A stretch of 64,000 bases of DNA from Psychroflexus montanilacus (lineage in GTDB: Bacteria; Bacteroidota; Bacteroidia; Flavobacteriales; Flavobacteriaceae). Made by a program: the position numbers and the translations under genes. Positions 22,823 through 32,262 of this stretch are shown here, piece by piece (position 1 is the stretch's first letter; each line of letters begins with the position of its first letter). The notes under the pieces were generated by a model. It was given only the letters and a program-made list of their open reading frames with translations. It was not told where the DNA came from and searched no databases. The stretch spans positions 124,001-188,000 of the forward strand of contig NZ_JAIQZC010000002.1 in NCBI RefSeq assembly GCF_020164535.1, written 5' to 3'.

Positions 22823-24583
22823 ATGAAGGCCCTTCAAAGTCTTAATAAATACTTATATAAGTACCGAGGCAGGCTACTGCTAGGCTTTATCATCACTATT
22901 GGGGCACGTGTTTTTGCAGTTTTCACCCCTCAACTTATAAGAAAATCGACCAATGCCATTGAAGATTATGTCAATGGTGATATCACTAGCATAGAGGTGG
23001 TGAAGGATAAACTGCTTCTCAATATTGGTCTTATTATAGGAGCTGCCCTAGCCTCTGCCATATTCACATTCCTGATGAGACAAACTTTTATAGTAGTTTC
23101 CAGGTATATAGAATATGACCTAAAAAATGAGGTTTATACTCAGTATCAAAATTTGTCGCTAGATTTTTACAAGAGGAACCGAACCGGTGACCTAATGAAC
23201 AGAATTTCCGAAGACGTTTCTAAGGTAAGAATGTACGTAGGCCCAGCATTGATGTATGGAGTACAAACGCTCACCCTATTTGTAGTTGTGATTTACTTTA
23301 TGGTGAAAGCAGCGCCAACACTTACTTTATACACACTAGTTCCTTTTCCTATATTATCGTTTGCTATCTACAAATTAAGCGTTGCCATAAATAAGCGAAG
23401 TGCAGAAATCCAGCGGTTCCTTTCCTACCTCAATACGTATACCCAGGAAAGCTTTAGCGGAATTGCGGTTATAAAGTCCTACGGAATTTTAAACCGGTTC
23501 AATTCAGATTTTGAAAAATTATCTGATGAAAGCAAAGAGAAAAATGTGAATCTTGCCAAAGTTGAAGCCTTCTTTTTTCCCTTAATGATATTATTGATAG
23601 GTTTCAGTAACCTGTTTGTTATCTATTTTGGAGGAATGCAGTACATCAATGGTGAAATTGAAAGCGTAGGCGTTATTGTAGAGTTTTTGCTTTATGTAAA
23701 TATGCTCACCTGGCCTGTAGCTTCTGTAGGTTGGATCACTTCAATGGTGCAAAGAGCTGAAGCCTCTCAGGAACGCATCAATGAATTTCTGAGTGAAACT
23801 CCAAATGTAAAAAACAATTCCCCAGATTCTTCTGAATCTATTTTAGGCGAAATAGAATTTAGAAATGTAAGCTTTACTTACGAAGACACTAATATTGTAG
23901 CTCTCAAAAATATTTCCTTCAAAGTAAATAAAGGAGAAACCCTGGCTATCATGGGTAAGACAGGATCTGGAAAATCAACTATTCTAGAATTGATAGGTAG
24001 ATTATACGATGTAGATGAAGGTGAAATTTTAATTGATGGTAAACCCATCGAAAGCTATAATCTGGATGGATTGAGACAACAATTAGGCTATGTTCCTCAG
24101 GATGCCTTTCTCTTCAGTAGTTCTATACGTGACAATATTAAGTTTGGTAAAGCAGACGCTACTGAAGAAGACATCATCAATGCAGCAAAAAATGCAGCCG
24201 TGCATAAAAATATCATTGAATTCAATAAAGGCTACGATACCATTTTAGGAGAACGAGGCATCACTTTGTCTGGCGGTCAAAAACAACGCGTTTCTATCGC
24301 TAGGGCAATTATAAAAGATCCACAGATCGTGCTATTTGATGATTGTCTATCTGCAGTGGATACTGAAACCGAAGAAGAAATTTTTAATAAGCTCAATAAA
24401 ATTTCCAACAACAAAACTTCGGTTGTGGTAAGCCACCGAGCCTCATCTGCCAAAAATGCAGACCATATCATCATTCTGGATGAAGGCAAAATCCTTGAAG
24501 AAGGCACTCACACAGAACTGATCGCTAAAAATGGTTATTACAAAGACTTGTATAACAAACAACTTTCAGAAAAAGAAAATTGA
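22823..24583 (+). CDS. ABC exporter half-transporter (permease-ATPase fusion)
   Basis: 586 residues: six membrane helices in the first about 320 residues (ABC_membrane), then the ATPase domain. Walker A is MGKTGSGKST (about 374-383), Q-loop GYVPQDAFLFSS, signature LSGGQKQR, Walker B IVLFDDCLSAVD, H-loop VSHRAS. The residue after the Walker B Asp is Asp, not the catalytic Glu, as in degenerate sites of heterodimeric exporters. MdlB/MsbA-like; the substrate is unknown. It is not in an operon with a second half. Confidence 0.9.
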   Translation: MKALQSLNKYLYKYRGRLLLGFIITIGARVFAVFTPQLIRKSTNAIEDYVNGDITSIEVVKDKLLLNIGLIIGAALASAIFTFLMRQTFIVVSRYIEYDLKNEVYTQYQNLSLDFYKRNRTGDLMNRISEDVSKVRMYVGPALMYGVQTLTLFVVVIYFMVKAAPTLTLYTLVPFPILSFAIYKLSVAINKRSAEIQRFLSYLNTYTQESFSGIAVIKSYGILNRFNSDFEKLSDESKEKNVNLAKVEAFFFPLMILLIGFSNLFVIYFGGMQYINGEIESVGVIVEFLLYVNMLTWPVASVGWITSMVQRAEASQERINEFLSETPNVKNNSPDSSESILGEIEFRNVSFTYEDTNIVALKNISFKVNKGETLAIMGKTGSGKSTILELIGRLYDVDEGEILIDGKPIESYNLDGLRQQLGYVPQDAFLFSSSIRDNIKFGKADATEEDIINAAKNAAVHKNIIEFNKGYDTILGERGITLSGGQKQRVSIARAIIKDPQIVLFDDCLSAVDTETEEEIFNKLNKISNNKTSVVVSHRASSAKNADHIIILDEGKILEEGTHTELIAKNGYYKDLYNKQLSEKEN

Positions 24584-24658
24584 AAATTTATTTGCATTTT
24601 TAATTTTTTTTAAGACTTTTGAACAAACGTTATATTAATCTTATTTAACAAAAGCATT

Positions 24659-25054
24659 ATGAGTGAACAAGGATCGATGAAGAATGAAGACATTTTCTCG
24701 AAAGTGATAAGAGCAGGAAGAAGGACTTACTTTTTTGATGTAAGGTCTACAAAGGCAGATGATTATTACCTCACTATTACAGAAAGTAAAAAATTCACCA
24801 ATGAAGATGGCTCTTTCTTTTACAGAAAACACAAGATTTACCTCTACAAGGAAGATTTTGAAAACTTCAAAGAAGCTTTAGAAGAAACTACAAATTTTAT
24901 CATCGATAAAAAAGGCGAAGAAGTGATCAGCGATCGTCATCAGAAAGATTTTACGAAACCTTCTGAACTGGAAGCCGAACACTCAGGTAATGAAGAGGCA
25001 GCACCCAAAACAAGTGCAACCGCATTTACCAATGTAAGTTTTGACGATATATAA
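24659..25054 (+). CDS. PUR-alpha-like DNA/RNA-binding protein (DUF3276)
   Basis: 131 residues. The PUR repeat fold is visible as IFSKVIRAGRRTYFFDVRSTKADDYYLTITESKK and KHKIYLYKEDFENFKEALEETTNFI. The acidic, low-complexity C-terminus (HSGNEEAAPKTSATAFTNVSFDDI) is typical. Members in Bacteroidota and spirochaetes bind single-stranded nucleic acid. Single gene closed by a strong terminator. Confidence 0.9.
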   Translation: MSEQGSMKNEDIFSKVIRAGRRTYFFDVRSTKADDYYLTITESKKFTNEDGSFFYRKHKIYLYKEDFENFKEALEETTNFIIDKKGEEVISDRHQKDFTKPSELEAEHSGNEEAAPKTSATAFTNVSFDDI

Positions 25055-25080
25055 CTAGTGATAGTTACCTAAACTATAGG

Positions 25081-25120
25081 AAACCCCCTTTCGAAATAAA
25101 TTTGAAAGGGGGTTTGTTTT
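25081..25120. terminator. Bidirectional terminator
   Basis: AAACCCCCTTTC pairs with GAAAGGGGGTTT; T-rich on the plus side. It serves the PUR gene (+) and the convergent membrane-protein gene (-) at 25119. Confidence 0.8.
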
Positions 25121-25607
25121 ATTTAGAAAAATATAATGATTGAAAAATGACAATCAAGGCGCCCATAAATGCCAGAGTCATCGCAATTCCAGACACCATG
25201 ATTACGTATTTCATCCAGAGAATTCCTGACCAGAGCAAATAAATTCCTCCAAAGGTGAGAAGTATAGAGACAAATGGCTCAATCATTAAAAGCTTCCTAA
25301 GCATTGAATTAACTGAAGTTTTTGACACCAAAAGACCCGTGAGAAAAAAAATGACCGAAATAGACAAAATGTGTGTATGCACGATATTTAGGATTTCTTG
25401 CTTACTTTTTTTGAATTTCATTTCCACAGCCGCATCGTCATCCTCATTCCCAAGGTAGTTTTGCTCGATACCTGTTGGGGACTGATCAGTAGTGTCTTCT
25501 ACAAATGTGATTCCAGTAAAATATCCTATGCTCAATACTATCAAAAACACAGAAATAAGATGTTTGACTTCTTTTGGCAGATCTTTTAAAGATTGATTAG
25601 TTGCCAT
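25119..25607 (-). CDS. Four-helix membrane protein next to an FMN-binding protein
   Basis: 162 residues with about four membrane segments (18-35, 74-95, 108-128, 137-158). A short acidic loop NYLGNEDDDAAVEMKFKK lies between the first two, and the second helix starts HTHILSISVIFF, with His residues that could bind haem or metal. It overlaps the FMN-binding gene by 11 bases, so it is translated with it. I infer a membrane electron carrier or anchor in the same flavin-based redox unit. Confidence 0.75.
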   Translation of the reverse strand: MATNQSLKDLPKEVKHLISVFLIVLSIGYFTGITFVEDTTDQSPTGIEQNYLGNEDDDAAVEMKFKKSKQEILNIVHTHILSISVIFFLTGLLVSKTSVNSMLRKLLMIEPFVSILLTFGGIYLLWSGILWMKYVIMVSGIAMTLAFMGALIVIFQSLYFSK

Positions 25608-26133
25608 ACTTCAATTCCTCTTTGGTAAAAGCCTTCATATCTTCCAGTGAAATTTGCACTGCTTTAGTCATGGAAGTAGCAGTAATGGTAGCTCCAGAAA
25701 CTGCCGAAATGTCTTTCCCATAATTAAAGCTCTCACCAGGCTTCATACCGATAAACTGTTTTAACCACCTTTGTGAGCCTACCTGTCTTCCATAGTTCTC
25801 TCTGTAAATTAAAATTTTAGACTTTTTAATCTTTACATCCTCATCATACAAAACCACAAAATCATAAACATCGTGTTTAGAATTGGCCTGAGATAAGTAA
25901 GCATAGCCCAGGAGATTCTCATTTTTTGAAATTTTGAAAATATATAACTCGTCCTTTTTTTGAATTTTAAACTGACTATAATCCACTTTAGAAATAGTCA
26001 AATTCTCATCTTCAAAAGTTGATGCAATAGCTTGTTCAAGTTTTTGCTGCAGTGCATTAGGAATCTTCAAAAGAGGACCCGCTAATGCAAAGCAGAAAAA
26101 ATAAGCTAGACATAAAAAATGAACCCACTTCAT
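25597..26133 (-). CDS. Exported FMN-binding domain protein (flavinylation site present)
   Basis: 178 residues with an N-terminal signal or anchor (about 5-20). The FMN_bind domain ends in ISAVSGATITATSMTKAVQ. The SGAT motif is the target for covalent FMN attachment to Thr by ApbE. Such proteins carry electrons outside the cytoplasm, as in RnfG, NqrC and flavinylated iron-reductase systems. It is 2 bases from DUF6607 and overlaps the membrane protein, opposite a TonB/HmuY uptake pair. No ApbE gene is in the window. Confidence 0.87.
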   Translation of the reverse strand: MKWVHFLCLAYFFCFALAGPLLKIPNALQQKLEQAIASTFEDENLTISKVDYSQFKIQKKDELYIFKISKNENLLGYAYLSQANSKHDVYDFVVLYDEDVKIKKSKILIYRENYGRQVGSQRWLKQFIGMKPGESFNYGKDISAVSGATITATSMTKAVQISLEDMKAFTKEELKYGN

Positions 26134-26135
26134 AC

Positions 26136-27035
26136 TTAAGCTTTTACTATGAATTTTTCAATGGTAGACCTAATGTCTTTTTTGGATGGTGCTTTTTCAG
26201 GTGTTAAATGCATAAACAACGGCATCCCGTCTACAGATTTCTTAAGCTCAAGCACTTCACTTTTAGCATAAATATCATCCCAAATTTTTCTCACCTTAGC
26301 CCAATATTTTTTATTGGAAGACCACCAGTCTTTTGCTATTTCACACTTCTCATCATCAACTTTTTCATAGGTGTTATAACCTTTTTCCATGACCAAAAGC
26401 TCTTCACTACCATCCTCATGTTGTATAATTTTTTTATTGTCTTGCTCATGAATCCAGCCTTCTTTGGTCAACTCCTGTCTATTACCCCTTTTCATCAAGT
26501 TATAATCGTCTCGTTTGGAATACTCACGTCTTGGGAGTGGAGAATTACTTTCATTTTCCCAGTAAGTTTTATTATCATAATGCACCCAGGTTGCACTTCC
26601 AGAATACCTTGGGCTATCATCGACCTGATACACCTTTTGAGTCCATTGTCCTTCAACTTGCTCCTTTTTTGCATCATAAAACTTCCAAGTATTACCAGTA
26701 TCGTAAGAAAACATCTCATTGTTCTCAAACAACCAATCTTGCCTCCAGTGCTTTATCACTGTAGAATCATTAATTACCAGAAGATGCTGAATGGATATTT
26801 CATTCTCCTTGTCCTCAACGATCTCAGCCCATTCTAATGCATAAGCTGTGTAGTCCAGTTTCTTTTCGTAATCGATTTCTGGGGAAAAAGTCTCGGTATA
26901 CTGAAAACTTACTTCGTAACATCCACACATTTCTTTGATTGCGTTTTGGTCTTTTACTTTTTTAGACTCCTGTGCTTGTAAGCTTAGTAAAGCTGTGAAT
27001 AAAAAAGTGGCAATTGCTAAACCTTTGGTTTTCAT
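26136..27035 (-). CDS. DUF6607 family secreted protein
   Basis: 299 residues with a signal peptide (to about residue 21, LLSLQAQ). Motifs MCGCYEVSFQYTETFSP, VIKHWRQDWLFEN, WTQKVYQVDDSPRYSGSATWVH, WENESNSPLPRREYSKR and MPLFMHLTPEKAPSK fit a conserved family known to me as DUF6607, which often occurs next to TonB-dependent heme or iron receptors. Function is not proven. First gene of the minus-strand operon with the FMN-binding and membrane proteins. Confidence 0.85.
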   Translation of the reverse strand: MKTKGLAIATFLFTALLSLQAQESKKVKDQNAIKEMCGCYEVSFQYTETFSPEIDYEKKLDYTAYALEWAEIVEDKENEISIQHLLVINDSTVIKHWRQDWLFENNEMFSYDTGNTWKFYDAKKEQVEGQWTQKVYQVDDSPRYSGSATWVHYDNKTYWENESNSPLPRREYSKRDDYNLMKRGNRQELTKEGWIHEQDNKKIIQHEDGSEELLVMEKGYNTYEKVDDEKCEIAKDWWSSNKKYWAKVRKIWDDIYAKSEVLELKKSVDGMPLFMHLTPEKAPSKKDIRSTIEKFIVKA

Positions 27036-27108
27036 CTGTTTTAAGTTTTTAGGTTAAAAATTGAAAGCAAAAATATATATTTTTATTTAGATTTAATAAA
27101 GATAATAA

Positions 27109-27116
27109 TATATTTG
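27109..27116 (+). promoter_or_regulatory. Candidate -7 element (TATATTTG) of the TonB-receptor operon
   Basis: TATATTTG fits the Bacteroidota -7 consensus TAnnTTTG, 34 bases before the receptor ATG. The -33 TTTG element is not clear. The 115-bp gap between the divergent operons probably holds both promoters. Confidence 0.4.
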
Positions 27117-27149
27117 CGAAAGTATTTTTATTAAGACTTAATATAAATA

Positions 27150-29279
27150 ATGAGAAAACTAGTTTTTGCTTTCGTTGTTATAGGGTTTACTAATGGTCTG
27201 GCTCAATCCAAAAAAGGATCTGATACTTATCTTGACGGCATAAATGATCTGGATGAAGTGGTGGTCACAGGACAGATCAATCCACAGAGTGTTGATAAAT
27301 CTGTTTTTGAAGTTAAAGTCATTAACAGGCAAACCATAGATAATCTAGCTGCGAATAATCTGGCTGATATCCTAAATCAGCAGCTAAATATAAACATTGT
27401 ACCAAATGCTTCCACAGGTAAATCTGGTGTTCAACTCTTTGGTTTGGATGCTCAGTATTTCAAAATATTAGTAGATAACATACCTCTTGTAAGTGATGAA
27501 GGCCTTGGAAATAACGCCGACCTCACTCAAATTAACCTAGATGATATTGAAAGAATTGAAATTGTAGAAGGGGCAATGGGCGTGCAGTATGGAGCGAATG
27601 CAGTTTCTGGAATCATCAATATAATAACCAAAAAAGATTCTGAATATAAGTGGGAAATTACACCCTTTATACAAGAAGAAAGCATTGGAGATGAATACAA
27701 TTTAAGCGATCAAGGAAGACATATTCAATCTTTACGGGTTGCTCATAACATCAATGATAATTGGTACGCCCAAGTGAGTGCTTTCAGAAACGATTTTAAA
27801 GGTCGATTTGGCGAAAAGCAAGGCCAAGATTATATTGAAAATGACGGTTTACGTGGATACGAGTGGTTACCAAAAGTCCAGACCAATTACAAAGCACTTT
27901 TGCGTTACAACCATAAAAACACTACTCTTTTTTACAAATTTGAATACTTTGATGAAACCGTAAGTCGCTATTCTGAAAGCGTATTTAGAAATTTCAATCC
28001 ATCAACACAGACTTCCAATCCTACTGCTAACGACGACATTTTTGACACCCAGCGCCTGGTCCATCACATCAATTTGAATACTCTCATTTTTGATAAAACA
28101 AGATTGGATATTTCTACTTCATTTCAGAAGCAAACACGAAATGTTGAACAATTTACCTACAGACTATTATCTGGGAAAAAAGAAAACATTCGAAAAAATG
28201 AATATGAATCTCGTAATGTCTTCTTCTCCAGAGGTAACCTGAGTAATTTCATTTCTACTGAATCATTCGATCTACAAGCCGGCTATGAAATCAACCTCAT
28301 CGATGGATATACCTCTCCTATGTCAAACCCACTTCAATCTGAGGCCGTAAGTCGAAGCTTACACTCCTACGATGCCTTTGTCACATCCAGATTTGAGTTA
28401 TCGGAGAAGTTTTCCATACGCCCAGGCGCCAGACTATTATTGTCCAATAATTTTGACCCCCTGTTTGCAGTTTCATTAAGTTCAAAGTATGTGTTCAACG
28501 ATGGCTTGCAAGCAAGAGCGGTAGTAGGAAGTTCACCAAGGACACCCAGCTACGATGAGCTTTTCACCTATTTTGTCGACGTCAATCATGATGTAAGGGG
28601 AAATGAAAACCTCTCTCCAGAGCAGGGATATTCCGCATTTTTTCACCTCAAAAAAGCTTATTGGAATAAGGATTATTCTTTGAAGGTGAAACCAAAATTA
28701 AGTTTCTGGTATCTCAATGTAGAAGACCGGATTGAACTCAGCATCGTCAACCCTTCTCCTCTTGCCTACCAGTACATTAATATTGACAAGTTCCAATCCA
28801 TTGGCACTTCATTAACCACCTCTTTAGAATATCAAAATCTTACCGCCAACATTGGGTTGTCACTAACGGGGATTTCAAAAGTTTTAGACAGCCGTGAAAA
28901 TTTTAATGACGATTTTCTATACGGACTTCAAGCCAATACCAGCTTAAGTTATCGTGTTCCAAAATTAGATATCACCAGCTCTTTGTTTTTTAAATATAAT
29001 GGTCCACAGTATCAATTTGTACAACAGCAAACGGAAGCAGGGGAAACTGCTTTAGAACGCGGAAAACAAGATGGTTTTGGCCTGATGGATTTCAGCTTAA
29101 GGAAACAATTCTTAAACAAGCGGCTGGATGTCACTCTTGGCTCCAGGAACCTTCTGGATGTAGATAGAGTCAACACTACTGCAACAGAAGGCGGTGCTCA
29201 TTCGGGTGCGCCATCTAACATTCTACTAGCCTATGGACGCTCCTATTTTATTAAACTTTTATATCAATTCAAATTTTAA
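27150..29279 (+). CDS. TonB-dependent receptor (HmuR-like)
   Basis: 709 residues: signal peptide (about 1-18), a plug domain (DEVVVTGQINPQSVDKSVFEVKVI... IDNLAANNLADILNQQ... VEGAMGVQYGANAVSGIINIITK), then a 22-strand barrel ending FIKLLYQFKF with a terminal Phe. There is no carboxypeptidase-like N-terminal domain. Probably carries haem or an iron complex across the outer membrane, because an HmuY lipoprotein gene follows after 5 bases and a DUF6607/flavin operon is divergent. Confidence 0.92.
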   Translation: MRKLVFAFVVIGFTNGLAQSKKGSDTYLDGINDLDEVVVTGQINPQSVDKSVFEVKVINRQTIDNLAANNLADILNQQLNINIVPNASTGKSGVQLFGLDAQYFKILVDNIPLVSDEGLGNNADLTQINLDDIERIEIVEGAMGVQYGANAVSGIINIITKKDSEYKWEITPFIQEESIGDEYNLSDQGRHIQSLRVAHNINDNWYAQVSAFRNDFKGRFGEKQGQDYIENDGLRGYEWLPKVQTNYKALLRYNHKNTTLFYKFEYFDETVSRYSESVFRNFNPSTQTSNPTANDDIFDTQRLVHHINLNTLIFDKTRLDISTSFQKQTRNVEQFTYRLLSGKKENIRKNEYESRNVFFSRGNLSNFISTESFDLQAGYEINLIDGYTSPMSNPLQSEAVSRSLHSYDAFVTSRFELSEKFSIRPGARLLLSNNFDPLFAVSLSSKYVFNDGLQARAVVGSSPRTPSYDELFTYFVDVNHDVRGNENLSPEQGYSAFFHLKKAYWNKDYSLKVKPKLSFWYLNVEDRIELSIVNPSPLAYQYINIDKFQSIGTSLTTSLEYQNLTANIGLSLTGISKVLDSRENFNDDFLYGLQANTSLSYRVPKLDITSSLFFKYNGPQYQFVQQQTEAGETALERGKQDGFGLMDFSLRKQFLNKRLDVTLGSRNLLDVDRVNTTATEGGAHSGAPSNILLAYGRSYFIKLLYQFKF

Positions 29280-29284
29280 ACACC

Positions 29285-30697
29285 ATGAAACACTTAACAC
29301 TTACCTTACAATTTTTATGCATTGCTGTTCTACTAAGCTGTAGCAGCGATGATGATTCACCAGCTCAAACAGAAACTGTAGTAGCATTTGAAAACTCTGA
29401 GCTCATCTTCTCAACCTCTGTAGATGAGCGAACTATCAATTTGGTCTTTTCAAATCCTGCACAGCAAGCTGGAAATATTCAGCTAAGCTGGAGTTCTAAT
29501 AATTCAAATTATAACGAAGATTTTGTAACCACTCCAGGGTCTGAAAGTGGTACTCTGGAACTTCCATTTGAAAATGGAGATGATGGAGTTTCTTTTGAAC
29601 TGCAAAAACTTCAAAACCCCATTGAAGGACAAGAAAAAACTATAAACTTCAGTATTACCTCAACGTCATTATCAAATTTTATTGCAGGAGGAAATACAGA
29701 TTTGGAAGTTGCATTTTCTGAAGCAGCGGCAAGCAGTGGTAACTTTGCTCCTGAAGTTGGCGGCCCTAATCAACCCAACCAAGTCTTTTTGGATTTGAGT
29801 TCACAGTCCTCAGTAACCTCTAGCAGAGAGGCCTGGGATTTGAAATTTTACAATGGAGACGACTTTAGAGTAAAACTTAACGGTTCCTTATTTATGGCAG
29901 CTGCAGAATTAGAGTTTGAAGATATCACTACTGTAACTGCTGAAGATGTAGCAGAACTTCAAAGTCAGGTTGCTGTGGGTACCTTTAATCCAGCAAACAT
30001 GGCTTATGTTGATGCTCCAAATGGAGAGCTCTATGGAACTGCCATTTCAGAAATTTCTGTATCAGACTCAGAAAATAAAGTTTATTTGCTAAATCTTGGA
30101 AACGAAATTGGTACAGAAACTCCGCAACCTGGAAGCGAAGCTGTTGCTGGTGAAGCTAGAGGCTGGAAAAAAATAAGGATCCTAAGAGATGGGCAGAACT
30201 ATATTCTGCAACATGCCAATTTGGACGAAACAGATTTCCAGGAAATCACCATAAATAAGACGTCACAGAATTCTTTTTCTCATGTCAAATTAGCTTCCAA
30301 CGAAATTGTACAAGTTGATGAAAATATCACCTGGGATTTAAAATTCACAGTATTTACCAACGAAATTACTGGCGCAGGATCTTATGGATTCACCGATTTT
30401 ATTGTCAATAACAGGCTGCAAGGAGCAAAAGCCTTCATGATGGAAACATCAAGTTTCAGTTATAACGAATTCAATATAGATAATGTTGACACTGAAAATT
30501 TCACTGAAGACCAAAGAGGAATTGGCAGCCAGTGGAGAGTTGGTGGGGGACCTAACTCTTCTCCAACTTTAAAAGAAGATGTCTTTTTTATTCTTCAGGA
30601 TGGAGATGAAAATATCTATAAAATCAGGTTTACAGCTTTGACCAATGACAATGGCATAAGAGGCTATCCAGCATTTGAATACGAAAAATTGAATTAG
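29285..30697 (+). CDS. hmuY: HmuY-family heme-binding lipoprotein
   Basis: 470 residues, lipobox VLLSC (Cys about 20). The N-terminal about 110 residues look like a Calx-beta/Ig-like domain (ISWSSNNSNYNEDF...). Then two HmuY-type blocks: SSQSSVTSSREAWDLKFYNGDDFRVKLNG and ITWDLKFTVFTNEITGAGSYGFTDFIVNN, with YVDAPNGELYGT between. HmuY takes haem at the cell surface and hands it to the partner TonB receptor. Its haem ligands vary and cannot be assigned here. Confidence 0.88.
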   Translation: MKHLTLTLQFLCIAVLLSCSSDDDSPAQTETVVAFENSELIFSTSVDERTINLVFSNPAQQAGNIQLSWSSNNSNYNEDFVTTPGSESGTLELPFENGDDGVSFELQKLQNPIEGQEKTINFSITSTSLSNFIAGGNTDLEVAFSEAAASSGNFAPEVGGPNQPNQVFLDLSSQSSVTSSREAWDLKFYNGDDFRVKLNGSLFMAAAELEFEDITTVTAEDVAELQSQVAVGTFNPANMAYVDAPNGELYGTAISEISVSDSENKVYLLNLGNEIGTETPQPGSEAVAGEARGWKKIRILRDGQNYILQHANLDETDFQEITINKTSQNSFSHVKLASNEIVQVDENITWDLKFTVFTNEITGAGSYGFTDFIVNNRLQGAKAFMMETSSFSYNEFNIDNVDTENFTEDQRGIGSQWRVGGGPNSSPTLKEDVFFILQDGDENIYKIRFTALTNDNGIRGYPAFEYEKLN

Positions 30698-30717
30698 CCT
30701 TAAATTTTAATATATTT

Positions 30718-30755
30718 AAAAAACCCTTGCAAATTGATTTTGCAAGGGGTTTTAT
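30718..30755 (+). terminator. Terminator after hmuY
   Basis: AAAACCCTTGCAAA pairs with TTTGCAAGGGGTTTT, ending in T residues. It also serves the converging TonB gene at 30770. Confidence 0.8.
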
Positions 30756-30769
30756 ATTCTCGATTAAAA

Positions 30770-31498
30770 TTATTCTGAAACTTTGAAGGTAATGGGCAGG
30801 GCAAAAATCACATCCACAGGGTTGCCTCGCTGTTTTCCAGGCTGCATCTTGGGAAGCTTTTCAATAACGCGCTGACTTTCTTGTTTGAGCTTTGGATGTG
30901 GCGCTCTGGCATTGATGAATTCTGCTTCTCCATTGGCTTTTATTTTGAAGGAAGTATAAATTCTATTGATGCCCTTCAATCCTAGATCTGACGCCAAGCC
31001 TGTATCAAATTCTTTGTTGATAAACTTCTTGAGTTGTTCGCTCATACAAGATTTTCTATCCTTGTTATCTTTATACTGCTCACAACCTGGAAAAATAGGA
31101 ACATCCTCTATCACATCAAATCCCATTTCCTTGACAGGTTCATCCTCTATGGGTTCTATGTCATCAAGGCCTAAAGGAACTGGATCTTTTGCAGGTTCTT
31201 TGGGCTCTGGTGTTTCTTCCTTTGTTTCCGGCTCATTTTCATCGATGATAAAATCATCCACATCTGGCTTAGGCTCTGGTACAGGTTCGAGTTTTTCTTC
31301 TGGTATTGTAATGCTGGGCATTTCTTCATCATCCAACATAAGGTAAGTGACAGTTTCCTGATCTACATTGGATCGCGCTTCTGTTTTCCATTCTACTAAA
31401 ATTAATATGCAGACGAGCGTCGCTATAAGTCCAATTTGAAAGAATAAAGTTTTGCTTCGATTGAGGTTTTTACCTGGGTATTTTTTTGGTTTCATCAT
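30770..31498 (-). CDS. TonB-like energy transducer
   Basis: About 242 residues from the Met at 31498, the Met pair next to KPKKYPGKNLN; an upstream Met adds a basic leader with no known role. One membrane helix (LFFQIGLIATLVCILILVEW), then a Pro/Glu/Lys-rich periplasmic spacer (PEPKPDVDDFII, PKEPAKDPVPL), then a TonB_C domain with VPIFPGC... and QRGNPVDVIFALPITFKV. Transmits proton-motive energy from ExbBD to receptors such as the ones in this window. No exbBD genes are nearby. Confidence 0.9.
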   Translation of the reverse strand: MMKPKKYPGKNLNRSKTLFFQIGLIATLVCILILVEWKTEARSNVDQETVTYLMLDDEEMPSITIPEEKLEPVPEPKPDVDDFIIDENEPETKEETPEPKEPAKDPVPLGLDDIEPIEDEPVKEMGFDVIEDVPIFPGCEQYKDNKDRKSCMSEQLKKFINKEFDTGLASDLGLKGINRIYTSFKIKANGEAEFINARAPHPKLKQESQRVIEKLPKMQPGKQRGNPVDVIFALPITFKVSE

Positions 31499-31626
31499 TC
31501 GTTTTTTTAAAGTGTAAAATTTCTTAACATTAAAAAGTCGAACTAACTTTTTATGCTTCAGGATCAAAACGAATTCGTGTATGTGCTAGCAGATTTGAAA
31601 TACCAAGAATAATGCCATAGGGTTTA

Positions 31627-31661
31627 AAAACAGAAAACCCACAAACTTTCATTTGCGGGTT
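31627..31661 (-). terminator. Terminator after the 193-residue secreted protein gene
   Basis: On minus: AAAACCCGCAAATG pairs with TTTGTGGGTTTT, followed by a T-rich end. Confidence 0.65.
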
Positions 31662-31680
31662 TTCCAGCCTCTGATATAGT

Positions 31681-32262
31681 TTATTCTATCGTAATATTTC
31701 TATAATAGTTTCTTCCGTTATTATTAATTGCAACAGAATAATCTCCAGATGGAACTTCAGAAAAATCTAGAGTTTTATTGAATACAGCGTCGTTATTTTT
31801 AAGGGTAATAATAAGATTTCCATTTTTATCGTACAACTTAAATTGTGTTGGTTGCATTGTAGGATTAGTAAATCCTACTCTCAGTTTTCTAGCATCAGCG
31901 TCAATTTGTTTGAAGTGAGGCTTGAATGCTACACTTGTTTCAGAAATGCTTATTCCATTTTTGGTCTTGGAAATGGATTTTGTAGAAATCATGTAATCGT
32001 CTTCTAGAGAAAGCGAATAATAGCCCTCTGGAAGATTTTCCAGACTTATATTTTTGATATAAGGCTGAAATAATGATTTGTCCTCAAAAAGGACTTCACT
32101 CCCATCACTTAAAACCAACTTATCTGCTTTATTGATGTTATTGATTTTGATGCTTAAAACTTGATTTTGATTCACTTCCACTTTAAACTCTCTTGAAGCA
32201 TAAGTTGAAATACTAGTTAGAAAAACTAAAGTAATCGCTAATGTGTTAATAAACTGTTTCAT
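31681..32262 (-). CDS. Secreted beta-sandwich protein, unknown function
   Basis: 193 residues with a clear signal peptide (to about 22, SISTYAS). Two tandem beta-rich parts follow, the second with FTNPTMQPTQFKLYDKNGNLIIT and SEVPSGDYSVAINNNGRNYYRNITIE, like the C-terminal sorting-type or DUF3244-like folds of Bacteroidota. No catalytic motif. Stands alone between its own terminator and the AraC gene, which is divergent. Confidence 0.75.
   Translation of the reverse strand: MKQFINTLAITLVFLTSISTYASREFKVEVNQNQVLSIKINNINKADKLVLSDGSEVLFEDKSLFQPYIKNISLENLPEGYYSLSLEDDYMISTKSISKTKNGISISETSVAFKPHFKQIDADARKLRVGFTNPTMQPTQFKLYDKNGNLIITLKNNDAVFNKTLDFSEVPSGDYSVAINNNGRNYYRNITIE

Noticed and set aside
26208-26837. 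Long plus-strand frame opposite DUF6607
   Set aside because: It is antisense to a well-supported signal-peptide protein, and its sequence has no coherent domain.
27036-27149. Fur-type operator in the divergent gap of the heme locus
   Set aside because: The gap is very AT-rich; no clear 19-bp palindrome could be separated from chance.
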